A DNA stretch of 62,000 nt from Glandiceps talaboti. Taxonomy: Eukaryota; Hemichordata; Enteropneusta; Spengelidae. Shown here one piece after another: positions 1 through 9,762 of the stretch (its first letter is position 1; every line of letters begins with the position of its first letter). The stretch is taken from assembly GCF_964340395.1 (NCBI RefSeq), contig NC_135553.1:25129449-25191448 (forward strand), written 5' to 3'. The notes beneath the pieces are model-generated. The model saw only the letters and a list, made by a program, of their open reading frames with translations, did not search any database and was not told the origin of the DNA. The position numbers and the translations under genes were made by a program.

Positions 1-430
1 ATGTACATGTACTACTTGGTGGCTGACTGACTTCTTCAGTTGTACTGCAACATTTCTGACTGCCTGACTTAATGAATGACTGATGGTGACTGACTGACTC
101 CTTGTAATGTACACGTACAGCTTAATGGCTGACTTACAGGTGACTGACTGACTGACTGACTGATCCTCAGTTGTACTACAACATTTATCGTCATTGTATT
201 ACTGTATTCGAGCTGGTCTTATTTTTACCATTGTATTCGAGCTGGCCTTACTTTTATAAGCTGGCTTTATAAGCTGGCCTTACTTTTATACCATTGTATT
301 CGAGCTGGTCTTACTTTTATCGTTGTATTTTTAAATAATTTTATTGTGAAGCGGTTTTTTATTGTTTTGATGGAAGTGACTGACTGGTAACTGACTAACT
401 ACTTGTACTGTACATGTACTAGTCTCAGAT
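1..430. repeat. Degenerate GACT-rich and 29-bp minisatellite region
   Basis: Two kinds of short repeat are visible. From about 1 to 186 and again near 383-426, TGAC/GACT tetranucleotide runs alternate with a repeated phrase around TTGTACT(G/A)CAACATTT, at about 33-55 and 165-186. From about 190 to 330, four imperfect copies of a block containing TATTCGAGCTGGTCTTA follow one another, some truncated to AAGCTGGC(T/C)TTA. No reading frame of interest is present. Copy boundaries are blurred by divergence, so the block is best read as an old compound minisatellite. Confidence 0.6.
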
Positions 431-2340
431 TATTGGTCTCTTCTTTATCTACAAATATGTTCTGAAAGAGGATGTTACGTACCTTTAATCACCCTACAGG
501 GAAATTTCACTGATCATTCTCCCAAACGTGAACATATGTTCTATCTACACTGTTGTACATCTCAATTATTTTGGAAATAGCTATGGATTTTTAAAACGAG
601 TAGTGCATAACCATTCATTGTCGTCTGCATTTAGTTAAACAATGTTGGTTTAGAATTTCAAAAATAAAAGTACACACTTTCAAACTTTAGACAATAGAAC
701 TGCTCACTCCATTTTATATAGTAGTGATACATAGTTGCTTCAAAACGAGATTTCAAAAAGGTAACCTTATTATTAGTACTTTAAAACTTAACATTATTTT
801 CAATGTATGAACTTTACAAGAAAAATGAAACGTTGCCAAAAACAGTTAAAGATTTTCACATTCAAGATCTGTTGATCCATAAATTTATCGAAGTTGTCAA
901 CAAAAGATTTACTCACAGAAATGATAACTACATAATCAGTTAAACCATTAAAATAATGTAAATTAAAATTCAAAGCTCACGTACATATACGCCTTTGTAC
1001 ATGTAGTATGTAAATAAGTTTAGAGAAAATGGACTATATTTTATCAGCATCATCAACATTCCAAAACACGTTTGTCATCTATTTGTAAACTCTGACAGGA
1101 TTAATTACGAAAATAAGCATCAGAGACATCACTTAAATCACATGTGCTCAAATGATCGCCTTCGTGTGACACTGAACTAGAACTTAGTTGAACAGCCAAT
1201 ATGTTACGATCTGTCAAAGTATATTATCTGTCAATGTCATATATCATGATCACGATCAGAAATCCTGTCATTTGTGCGATTTGTTATTCAAATTATACAA
1301 TTAAATGAAAATTCCTACACTCTGAACAGTGTTGCAACTCAACCTACCAAACTTAGTTCGACCACACTTTGGAAAACCAAAATTTCCGAGGGTATTTACG
1401 AGATGTACTTTATGTTTCTTGGACGACGTCATTTTGAATGCCGATCTTCGAATTTTAGGTAAGTTTCGGAAACAATCGGAAGCCAATGCCGCCGAGCTCC
1501 GTTCCATTTCTCACGTTCGGTAATGTTCGATTGACATTTGTGCTCGATTGAGTAGATCTCCCCACCCGAACGTCAACTCGGCAAAGCAAAAACCGATATT
1601 CCGAGTACGATAACTTGACATTTGATTACGATCGATTAGATCATCTATATTTCGTTACTAACGGAAATAGAGAGTTCATTTTAGGGCTTTTCTTAGCAAT
1701 TTGAAATTATCAAAGTACAAATCCAATTTTGCATGTAATTTGTAAATTAGCTGCTGAATAGCCGACCCGATTGACTGAAAAACCGGGCAAACTGGTCGGT
1801 GGCCAGCTTAAAATGAACACGCTGAATCACAAGTCTCAAAAAATGGCAGTCCAGGCTATTCTTTTAGTTGTATCTCTGCACATTCTAACCATTTCTTTAG
1901 TGGGCTTCAAATTCTTGATATATTTAAATTACACAAACCTCAACTTTGAACTTCCATGTATGACTTATTATAATATTAAACAAGTAGTTACCTCACTACC
2001 TTCCACATTATTGCACTCCTCCATTTTTATGATTATAGTACTAGCTTGGTTAAAGGTTAGGGGATGACATATCAAACAACAACAAAATGTGCTCACTGAT
2101 CCGAAACAGATTTTTGAGGGGAGCGTTAAATAGGGGGGTCTGTCGTAGCGGTTGTAGCGTAGTAAAAGTGATATAGCAAAACCGCTACAGATTCAGATAT
2201 GAATCGGTTCTGTCGATTTGCGTTTGCGTTAGAAGAATTATAGCGTTTGATTTGGGTTAAACGTCGAAACGAAAAAAAGCACGAAAACAGACGAAAAAGC
2301 CCTCAAAATCACACAAAAAAATGCAGCTATAATGAGAGCG
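431..2340. other. AT-rich non-coding stretch, no gene seen
   Basis: No recognisable protein, RNA gene or long repeat. The only coding-style signal is a perfect splice-donor match, AG|GTAAGT, at 1,457-1,463 on the plus strand. It is preceded by an ATG at 1,402 with 18 open codons, so a short first exon is possible but unsupported. A 98-codon frame at 1,771-2,067 begins with TTG and has two hydrophobic stretches, but nothing in it is recognisable and it is not called here. Confidence 0.5.
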
Positions 2341-2409
2341 ACCTAAGACACCAATACCATTTCAAAAAATACAAAAACTATATTATATATAAGACAATTA
2401 TTGACTCAC

Positions 2410-2459
2410 TTCTGCCTTGAGATTGAAAATCACATCCATCTATCTTGGGGATGTTCCAT
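2410..2459 (-). pseudogene. Exon-like segment, diverged duplicate of 2,632-2,702
   Basis: On the minus strand a good acceptor (TTCACTTTCAG) precedes a 50-nt segment that ends at a GTGAGT donor (plus-strand ACTCAC, 2,404-2,409). Its 3' half is nearly identical to the neighbouring exon-like segment. In the homologous frame it reads MDVIFNLKAE just before the donor, but a TAG lies a few bases upstream, so it could only code in that frame from the internal ATG. No protein family is recognised. This may be a decayed duplicate exon or an alternative exon. Confidence 0.25.
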
Positions 2460-2631
2460 CTGAAAGTGAATTCATCAAACAATAGTTTTAAAAAAAAATA
2501 CTTTTTCAATATATAGCATTCATTGATATTGTAATATCTTATTCTGTTACATACCACAGACTTGAAAGTCTCTAACTTCTAATGTTCCAATAACACTGGT
2601 AAAATCACTTTATAAGACAATTATTACTTAC

Positions 2632-2702
2632 GTCTGCCTTGAGATTGATAATCACATCCAACTGTCTCTGGTCTTCTTGCCCAGCTCCATTATTGTGCCC
2701 AC
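2632..2702 (-). CDS. Candidate internal exon, unknown protein
   Basis: The minus strand is open and hydrophilic, ending QEDQRQLDVIINLKAD directly before a perfect GTAAGT donor (plus-strand ACTTAC, 2,626-2,631). An AG suitable as acceptor lies at 2,703-2,704, although its polypyrimidine tract is poor, and the frame stays open beyond it. The composition is richer in D, Q, G and N than the surrounding AT-driven frames, which favours a true exon. No domain is recognised. A diverged second copy with its own donor lies 222 bp away. Neighbouring exons were not found, so this may equally be a relic or an exon carried within a repeat. Confidence 0.3.
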
Positions 2703-2810
2703 CTGGTTGGTTTTTAATTTTTATTTGCTGAATTCTTTTTTTTTTCATCGCGAACATATATAATGAGAGACTGAGATCTATGATACAATACCATTTCAAA
2801 AAGACAATTT

Positions 2811-3463
2811 GACATGCATTAATGAGGAGAAATTTAAATAATAGTGAATTAATTAAAGTTATTGGTGACTAAATGTGCAAAGTGCAAGATAGAAAGTGCC
2901 GGCCATTCAATTTATTTTAGCTTCTTTTTGAACTGGTAGTGGCAAAATAGAACGCTTTCATTAATTTCGTTCACGTAACTATGAAGTCATGTTATTTTTG
3001 TCCCAAATTTTCCAACTTTTTTCAACTAATCGAGCCTATAATTATTGCTTCTCCTAGGCAATGGAATTGGCCAAACAGTTGTCCATTGCCCACATAACCC
3101 AACCCAACACAATCCGTACAAGAGAAAAAATAGCATGATGTCAAAAACGAAGCAAATAAAATCTATCCTAGCATGATGTCAGTTATCCCAACCAAACAGG
3201 TAGGCACAACTTTGGGCTTCCTCTTTCTTTACAAGTCGCATCTTCCATCGAGCCTCAGCAATTCACAGACAGACATTACAGATAGATGTGTAGCCATTTT
3301 GAACTTTTTGAGCTGTAGTAAGACGGATTTACAAGTATTTGAAAAGGTATTGAGAACCAATCAAAATAAAGAGCAAAAATGAACCCATCACCTGTGATTT
3401 TACATTTTGGCGGGAAACTATTGTCTCTATGTGAGGTCAGTATTAACGAGCAAGTATTACACG
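2811..3463. other. Non-coding stretch, nothing recognised
   Basis: AT-rich sequence without recognisable repeats or convincing reading frames. A plus-strand frame of 69 codons at 3,173-3,382 has no recognisable domain and is not called. Confidence 0.5.
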
Positions 3464-3790
3464 TTATATTGCATGACAGCCAATCAACGTCAGAATTTTA
3501 CTCGGCGGGAATTTACAAGTGGTGTTAACAACATCCTTACATAACACACCTGTGGGTGCACACCATATTTTAATCAATTGTTTCTCGCGAAATGCAATTA
3601 GTCGGAAAACGGCGCATGATTTGTGAAAGCGCTCTGACCGCAAAAGTCGGGATGAGTCGCCCCCGTTTGAATTACATACCTTAGTAATAAAATGGAATGT
3701 CAGAGCCCAACAAATAAAATGAAATAGGACGACTTTACCTACAATGTGGTATAACGAACGTGTATCTATAGGAAGTTTGCGATTTTCCAT
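3464..3790 (-). CDS. Small hypothetical frame with one hydrophobic segment
   Basis: An open frame runs on the minus strand from ATG at 3,790 to a stop near 3,464, 108 codons. It is open further upstream, but only with a TTG start. Residues about 15-36 form a hydrophobic stretch (GKVVLFHFICWALTFHFIT), after which the protein is basic with several cysteines. No family is recognised. Two plausible splice donors fall inside the frame on the same strand, TAG|GTAAAG near residue 18 and AAG|GTATGT near residue 37, so if the locus is transcribed the real coding part may stop at one of these. Length alone does not exclude a chance frame in DNA of this composition. Confidence 0.15.
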   Translation of the reverse strand: MENRKLPIDTRSLYHIVGKVVLFHFICWALTFHFITKVCNSNGGDSSRLLRSERFHKSCAVFRLIAFREKQLIKIWCAPTGVLCKDVVNTTCKFPPSKILTLIGCHAI

Positions 3791-3868
3791 CTTGTTGGCA
3801 CATAATCCCCCGTGTTTGTTTGAAATACCAAGATATAATTCAGTACACTTCAAGGACAACTCATACAA

Positions 3869-4969
3869 ATTAAATCCACGCCAGATCTAGATTCTCGCAG
3901 ACTGTACTCATAGCTTGTCCAGTCTCAGACAACACAAGACAAATGCAAGTGTGTCGTACGCGTGTCTGAGGTCCAATAATTTGATCGTGTATATTGCTTG
4001 AAATTTACTTTCAGAAGAAAAACGTGTGGGTTTATCGAAATGCTTTGCATATATTTTGACGTATACATAATGATTCACAACAGCAGCGCGATCGTCATCG
4101 TGTATGATTTTCTCCCAACTCCTCGTACTTAGCCCCGTACTAGATAGGCTTCCTTTGACCGAGTGACACGTGAAAAAAAGCTCACAAAATGTAAGTTTTT
4201 TTCCGCATCCGCATATTTGTTATAAAGACGTTTCTTTTTATCGACGGTAATTACTATTTAGGTTTGTTGACAATTTTATTTCATCGCACTGTATTCGTAC
4301 GCTCATACCTATATGTGTTTACAGCACTTGAACTTTGACATACTTTTGATAATTGTTCCGTGTCGGTCCTTGCCAATGTTAGTAAGAATGAAGTAAAGTA
4401 TATTAAAAAATTATTTGACATTTGTAAATAAAATAAGATTGATAATACGAAAAGAATTATTCGGTTTTCGTGAATGTTTTCGGTCCAATCCCATTGAATG
4501 TCTGACAAGTTCATACAATGAGCATGATTTACTGGATGAATCCCTACTGCAAATGGTAACTATATTGCTTTTAGTCACACATCTACGAGACTAGTATTCA
4601 TGCCGGCCCCATGCATCGCGTCAAAAATAAAGAAATCTTAATACGATATTAAAACAAATTCTATGTATTCATCGAATGATATTTAATACGTCAAACAAAC
4701 AAGGAAGGCGTAGGATGTAAATACACATGACACACCCCTCGTCGATTGCCGTGGATGACAACTACATGTACTATCGGACATGTCATTATGTACTCACGTG
4801 CACGCTCTACTACGCGAAGCACGACTCACCTTACTCACCGTTATCGTGGTTACTAGTGTGATGTTCGAAAATGCACAGGTGAATCTTTATCTAAATCGGA
4901 TATAAACTCTACGGAATAATACATTTTACAATCATCTGCCTGGGATATATGGCAAGTATTTTATTTTTT
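3869..4969. other. Non-coding stretch; possible minus-strand donor pair
   Basis: No gene is seen. On the minus strand two GTGAGT donor matches lie nine bases apart (plus-strand ACTCACCTTACTCACC, about 4,825-4,840), next to a locally less AT-rich stretch. They could end a non-coding first exon, but no start codon or downstream exon was found. Confidence 0.4.
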
Positions 4970-5098
4970 TATTTTTCCAACTTTTTTTTGGCCGACTCTG
5001 CTGACAGACACCGGTCCCGAGCACGTCGTGCTCGTGACAGGTGTGACCTTTGACATCCAATACGACGTGTTTCGGCGTCAAATACACATTCTTATTAG
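4970..5098 (+). repeat. Dispersed mosaic repeat, 5' half copy
   Basis: Shares about 130 bp at high identity with 10,943-11,073: both run from CAACTTTTTTTTGGCCGA through GTCGTGCTCGTGACAGG and TGTTTCGGCGTCAAATAC (or GCGTTTCGG) to CACATTCTTATTA. After that point the two copies diverge. The shared part contains TGACCTTTGACAT, one mismatch from a DR1 nuclear-receptor site. The family is not recognised. Confidence 0.65.
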
Positions 5099-5560
5099 GG
5101 CGGCCCTTTTTATTTTTCTGTTTCTCATCTCCCGACCGACCCTAATTTGCAGCTCCGACATCAGAAAAAAAAAGTTTTTTTATTTCCGACCGACCCCTGA
5201 GCACAGCAAAATTGTAAGGTTCCCCATGGCGTCTTAGGCCAGTTCTGCCGAGGCCACGACCTTGCGACATTGGCCCCCTAAAATTACAAATGAAGCAATA
5301 ATTTTCCCACCTTGCGTCGCTTTGGCGCATTCATTTTACGGCAGACATGAAAATTATCTAAGTCCACGGCCGGACCAGGCCAGGCTCTGACTCGACGTGA
5401 ATCCCACAAGAAGTATACTGACTGCGTATTAAGGGAAAGCTTTGTTGACATCATATAAGATACAGTGACAACGCGCAGTTCTATTGTTAACATAAAAAAT
5501 GCCACAAAAAGATCAACTTTGATAAACTTAATCTACAAATTAAAACATTAGAGGGATTAG
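5099..5560. other. Non-coding stretch with T-rich repeat fragment
   Basis: About 5,110-5,210 contains CTGTTTCTCATCTCC and TTTATTTCCGACCGACCC. Similar strings occur in part direct and in part inverted orientation near 7,980-8,030, so this is a further repeat fragment. The remainder, up to 5,560, has no recognised feature. It would be the upstream region of the candidate exon at 5,561. Confidence 0.4.
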
Positions 5561-5731
5561 ATGAGACGTCGAAATGGACGTCTCTCGTCACGTGTTTTGT
5601 CTACTGTCACTGTCGTGACCTCTGACCTAATCACTGACGTGTGTGAAACACTGAACTTGCTACCGGAACATCTATCTGCCATGCCACAGCTCAGAAGCCT
5701 TCGTGAACCAAATTTATGGAACAGGTTGTGA
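5561..5731 (+). CDS. Candidate first coding exon, unknown protein
   Basis: An ATG at 5,561 opens 56 codons ending in TGA at 5,729-5,731. A possible splice donor, AACAG|GTTGTG, lies at 5,724-5,726, so the frame may instead be the first coding exon of a spliced gene (54 codons plus two bases). The N-terminus is arginine-rich. The second half contains LITDVCETLNLLPEHLSAMP and then QLRSLREPNLWNR. Leucine spacing there loosely recalls a leucine-rich repeat, but too little is present to assign one. Base composition is clearly less AT-rich than the surroundings, with several CpGs and a TCACGTG E-box/CACGTG palindrome near the start. No downstream exon in a matching phase was identified, so the gene is not named. 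Confidence 0.35.
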   Translation: MRRRNGRLSSRVLSTVTVVTSDLITDVCETLNLLPEHLSAMPQLRSLREPNLWNRL

Positions 5732-6480
5732 TTTTCATTTGTTGATGGGTTAAATTAAATGAGTACATGTGTATTTTGATTCCGAAAAAGCTGTGTTAGG
5801 GGATCGTGTTGCATTATGTTGACAGTGCTAGTGACACATGTGAATGTTGGGCACTGAATCAATGCGTAATCACTGGCATGGCCACTATAGACGGCCGATG
5901 CATGTGCGCCCGCGGTCAGACATGAAGAACGAACTTGTTGTGCAAATCAGAAAAAAATTAATGTAATATTTACAGAGCATCCCAACTTTGACTTTGTTGA
6001 TAGTTTTAGTTAAAGATCCAAGTTCTGAGTTTCAAGGACACCTAATGTCAGCTTTCCGTATCATTGCAAGTTTACAGTACGTAACTATGCTGTCATTTGA
6101 TATAGCAGGACCAAATCATGATATACAGCCAGTAACGGTTAATTAATAAAAAATAAATAATTTTAAAGTTTGTTTGACTATTATTTGTAAGTTTTTCGTT
6201 CACATTTGGTACTTTTTAAAGTCAGGGATTTTTTTTCTTCAAAATGTCATGAATTTGAAGAGGGAATGATAAACACAGCAGTGTACTAACAATTTTAAAA
6301 ATGAAACAAGTGGTTACAAGTTTAGGATTTCTCAAAGTTTTTATTCAATCATATGTTCACTGTGACTTATTTAGAAGTTGTTAATTGTCCTTGTCTGAAA
6401 AAAGGGAATTATAAATTTGAGCACTGCTATTCATTGATATTCAGATTAAAAATTGTGACTACCTGGCTGTCCAATCTTTC
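5732..6480. other. AT-rich stretch, no gene seen
   Basis: No open frame, repeat or RNA gene was recognised. If the candidate exon at 5,561 is real this would be intron. Confidence 0.5.
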
Positions 6481-6656
6481 TAAACAATATATCATATTAT
6501 ATATATGAAGAGGTATATATATAATATATATATATATATAACTCGGTGAGTATAATCTGCTAAGACAGTGCTCTATACCGCAGTGACAGAGCGTTTTGGT
6601 AGTACTGGAACTCTTTCTTGGTTGTAACTCGGAGTTTCACGCATAGTGCGATCATC

Positions 6657-6660
<4 letters not shown>

Positions 6661-6752
<92 letters not shown>
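6661..6752. repeat. (TA)n microsatellite, ~46 units
   Basis: Uninterrupted TA dinucleotide for about 92 bp, immediately followed by one of the palindrome blocks. Confidence 0.95.
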
Positions 6753-6753
<1 letters not shown>

Positions 6754-6831
6754 CTCGGTGAGTATCAATCTGCTATAAGACAGTGCTCTATACCGCAGTG
6801 GCAGAGCGTAATAGTTTAGAGCGTATAGTAA

Positions 6832-6884
<53 letters not shown>

Positions 6885-6957
6885 GGCTGTTCCATTCTGG
6901 GTCTGGTAGCTGGTTGAGTAGAGTGCTCGACTTGGAGGAGGAGCGTATGTAACTCGA

Positions 6958-7060
6958 TGAGTATCAATCTGCTAAGACAGTGCTCCACCGCAGTGGCAGA
7001 GCGCAATAATTGCGCTTTGCCACTGCGGTATAGAGCACTGTCTTAGCAGATTGATACTCA
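6958..7060. repeat. Large hairpin (inverted repeat, ~48-bp arms)
   Basis: The left arm 6,958-7,005 and right arm 7,011-7,060 are reverse complements except for a four-base gap (GCTCCACC against GCTCTATACC) and one or two substitutions. The centre is GCGCAATAATTGCGC. As single-stranded DNA or RNA it would fold into a stem of about 48 bp. Confidence 0.8.
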
Positions 7061-7203
7061 CAATAGTGGTCTGAGATAATTTATATGAATATTTCATAGA
7101 CAATAATAATTGACCCCACTCCCTGTCAAATGACACCACTTTTTGGAACCAAGGGGCCTGTGTCCCCACTTGTTGGAAACCTTGGCAGAACACCGCCGTC
7201 TAA

Positions 7204-7244
7204 CCCCCCCCCCCTCTCACCCACCCACCCACCCACCCAACCCC
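7204..7244. repeat. C-rich tract with G-quadruplex potential on minus strand
   Basis: A run of about ten C's is followed by six C-runs of three or four bases (7,220-7,244), most separated by a single A. On the minus strand this reads as GGG runs with one-base T loops, the canonical pattern for a stable parallel G-quadruplex. Confidence 0.7.
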
Positions 7245-7979
7245 TTTGTTACGTCAGAGCTGCATCTGTCTTTCATCATGGCAGAAGCCGTTGAGGTTTG
7301 ATGAGGGACAGGGCTCAAAATTAATACTGTCACGCGGTACATTTTGCTGCAATGTAATAATAGCTCAGAATATTTCCATCATTTTCAAAATTATGCTTAA
7401 AATTGGTAAAAGTCATACTGCATTCCTAATTTCTTGACCAGTTTTTAGCTTTAAATCAGTTGTATTATCAGGGAAATGACCGACTCCATAGCGTTTCATG
7501 ACCCATGACATGCATGACCTTTGAAGACATTCCGATGTTTACATTATTACTTTTAATTACTTTTAAACAGTAAATCCCAAAGGGGTTCTGAGTTCTAGAA
7601 ATGTTTACATGTTATCTGGTGGATTATTTTGACAAGTTCACACTGAAGAAAAATGTTTCATAGAAGTAATGGTTTATATAAATGAAAATTCATCTAGCAC
7701 CATGCCACTTTGATTAATAGGACGAATGTATTAGTACTCCTGATAAAATCACACAATAGTTCATGGCTACAGATATACACCCATCAGGATGATAAGTATT
7801 TAATCATCTTCTTACAAAGTTGTTCTACAGACTTGTCAACCTTGCTAAAATGAAGGAAAGAGACTTGTAACAAGGAATTCAATAAAGAGAAGAGAAATGA
7901 AGTTGTATAGAGACTAACAGGACAGAAAGGACAGAGAATAGAACTGAAAAAATACATTTTTTTTTCTTGCCCCCCTTTT
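7245..7979. other. Non-coding stretch, nothing recognised
   Basis: AT-rich sequence with no recognisable frame, repeat or RNA gene. Confidence 0.5.
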
Positions 7980-8056
7980 TTTTTATTTCGCCCGCCCGAC
8001 CCGCCTGACTATTCCATTGGAGATGAGAAACAAAAAAAACCAAAAACCTCACCCTT

Positions 8057-8142
8057 ACCTTCAAAGGTGATCGCTCAAACATTATACCAGTTCTCAAAAC
8101 TGTTATTTTACGTGTGATACTATCTGTTTTTCCAACAACTGC
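8057..8142 (+). repeat. Dispersed mosaic repeat, 3' half copy
   Basis: CCTTCAAAGGTGATCGCTCA through CAGTTCTCAAAACTGTTA to CTGTTTTTCCAACAAC matches 11,073-11,158 closely. It lacks the 5' half present at 4,970 and 10,943. It is preceded by a fragment (7,980-8,040) related to 5,110-5,210. Confidence 0.6.
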
Positions 8143-8199
8143 ATACATACATACATACATACATACATACATACATACATACGTACATACGTACATACA

Positions 8200-8230
<31 letters not shown>
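8142..8230. repeat. (CATA)n microsatellite
   Basis: About 22 tetranucleotide units with two CGTA interruptions. Open frames through it on both strands are artefacts of the repeat. Confidence 0.95.
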
Positions 8231-8231
<1 letters not shown>

Positions 8232-8353
8232 CACTGTGTATGTATAGTGTGTTTTGTGTACGTGTATGTGTGTGTAAATCTACGGGGAGGCGTGGAAAAA
8301 AATCAAGAACTTGCAGGGGGGGGGCATCAATTTTTCCCAAGCTTTTGTAGGAT

Positions 8354-9077
8354 GGGGGCATGAAAAAAATACACAAGGAAAAGGGGAAATCCTCCGGGGA
8401 CCCCTGGAAGTAAGATCTGGACACTCCCTTACGAATGTTAAAGTTCGCTATTCTCAAATTGCACTGTTTTCACACAAAAGCCACCTTTGACGGCTATACA
8501 TCCAACATGGAAACGTCTCGTTGCCAGTAGGTCGTAGTCATCTCACACTTATTTCAAAGGTGGATGTGGACACTGTATACAGGTGAACAACGCACACTGA
8601 GTTCCGAGGAAGTCCGACTCCCACCTTCTACACTAACATGAGACGTTGATCTCTCTAATTAGTTTATCATTGCCCCAACATTAATATACTCTCTCGACCA
8701 ACCAAAAGATCTAACGTCTAATAATAGCGCATCCAGGTGGACGTCTACACAGTTATATGTTAATGAATTCAGAGTACAAAATAAACTACTTCAAATACAA
8801 AAGTGCCAATACTCAAGCTCTACGTAACATCAGTTATTATCATTATTATTAGTCATTGAAGAATGTTGGCACATTTTAGATGCTCTTCACGCCAGTATGG
8901 ATTAAAATTAAAACAGGAAAACGACAAAGTGACTGAGTCGATACTTGTGTTCTTTGTGACTCAAATGAATTTGATAATGATTATAACTTCCTATTGAATT
9001 TTTTTTTTGCCAATGCTAGGTTCAAGTATATTATTTTCAACAATATTTTTACTGTCCACCTTCTTATGAAAAATTCA
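8354..9077 (+). repeat. Segmental duplication, copy 1
   Basis: About 720 bp matching 12,253-13,080 from GGGGGCATGAAAAAA through ATACACAAGGAAAAGGGG to the TTCAACAA...TATTGTCCACC region, at roughly 90% identity by eye. The start of the block contains the right terminal inverted repeat of the Harbinger-like element described at 11,745, ending CTCCC|TTA at 8,424-8,431. Only a rearranged piece of that element's left part is visible just upstream (GCATCAATTTTTC near 8,320). A ~92-bp segment present in copy 2 is absent here. Confidence 0.75.
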
Positions 9078-9110
9078 CTGGGCTGATATAATCTGACCAG
9101 GTAGTAGTCC

Positions 9111-9199
9111 GTAAGGTACGCCGTGACGGGCGCCCCCACACATCCGCCAACCCGGGTGAGAGGAGGCCGGTGAGGGCGGAACGTCACGGCGTATCTTAC
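9111..9199. mobile_element. Small foldback element (18-bp inverted repeats)
   Basis: GTAAGGTACGCCGTGACG at 9,111-9,128 is matched by its reverse complement at 9,182-9,199 with one mismatch, enclosing a GC-rich 53-bp interior. Flanks AGTCC and AGTCT directly outside the arms could be an imperfect target duplication. It sits just beyond the end of duplication copy 1 and has no counterpart after copy 2, consistent with an insertion. Superfamily not assignable. Confidence 0.5.
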
Positions 9200-9432
9200 A
9201 GTCTAACCAGAGTCTAACCAGGTATAGGTAACTTGATTTACAAACTCTTGCAACCTTTCACAAACACGCTCTACCACTGTAAGAGCTGAAACAAATGAAT
9301 TGGAACTGTACATTTTTTTAATCGTATTATGTTTTTGTTCATAGTGACTTGTATTTTGGACCTGTGGCCTTTGAATTAAAATGTAAAAACACCAGTGTAG
9401 TACAAGTGGGTCTTGTGTAGATACCGTTTAGA
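9200..9432. other. Non-coding stretch, nothing recognised
   Basis: No recognised feature apart from the short direct repeat GTCTAACCAG at about 9,201 and 9,212. Confidence 0.5.
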
Positions 9433-9762
9433 ATGTACTATGCCCTTCGTGGAGTTAAGGGCTATTTTAGTCTGTTAACTGTGTTGTCGACACGCATCGT
9501 AATAACAACCTACTCTGAAGCTCATAAAATCTGCAGAGAATACAAAAGATACCCTAAAAACGATGTTGAACTTGAAGTCTCACAGGGGCTTGCAACAGAT
9601 GATGATGATGACCGTGACAACATCTATGTATGCGACGCCGGGAGTAAGAGTAAGAAGTTTGACTCAAAAGGCACATGTTTATGCAGTATTGGAAAGGAAA
9701 TGCTTGATATCAAAATCCTGCAAAGAGTTGCAGTAAATTATTACGAACTCAGGCCTAGTTAG
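9433..9762 (+). pseudogene. NHL-repeat-like fragment, isolated
   Basis: A 109-codon open frame whose part at residues about 62-88 reads DNIYVCDAGSKSKKFDSKGT and then CLCSIGKE. This is the pattern of one NHL beta-propeller blade: an IYV.D segment, a short loop, a KFD segment, a G, then a hydrophobic strand ending in G. NHL repeats normally occur in tandem, for example five or six in TRIM-NHL proteins, but only one blade is seen and the residues before and after show no further blades. A possible acceptor, TCTCACAG|GGG, occurs at about 9,590. It could be one exon of a larger gene, but the stop soon after the blade and the lack of neighbouring blades favour a relic. The start codon of the long frame is not supported. 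Confidence 0.35.

Larger units (their letters stand above)
2347..2810. repeat. Degenerate ~220-bp tandem duplication
   Basis: TATAAGACAATTATT followed by (G/A)CTCAC or ACTTAC and TCTGCCTTGAGATTGA occurs at about 2,389 and again at about 2,611. A companion phrase, ATACCATTTCAAAAA, occurs at about 2,355 and 2,789. The offsets of about 222 and 435 bp fit two to three units of about 220 bp. The most conserved part coincides with exon-like segments on the minus strand (see the next two entries), so this may be a tandem exon duplication rather than a random minisatellite. Confidence 0.55.
6481..7062. repeat. TA-microsatellite and palindrome complex
   Basis: Four copies of one ~50-bp block (beginning GAGTAT(C)AATCTGCTAAGACAG and ending CCGCAGTG(G/A)CAGAGCG) occur at about 6,541-6,594, 6,752-6,808 and 6,951-7,004 in plus orientation and 7,011-7,060 in minus orientation. 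They are separated by long (TA)n tracts at about 6,515-6,540, 6,661-6,752 and 6,835-6,881. The last two copies face each other across about five bases and form a near-perfect hairpin. The regular block-plus-(TA)n pattern suggests a mobile-element end multiplied by local rearrangement. The family is not recognised. Confidence 0.6.

Noticed and set aside
1771-2067. 98-codon frame with two hydrophobic stretches
   Set aside because: TTG start, no recognisable motif, and composition as expected for AT-rich non-coding DNA.
7879-8457. 192-codon minus-strand frame
   Set aside because: It runs through the (CATA)n microsatellite and duplicated repeat DNA. Its length is a repeat artefact.
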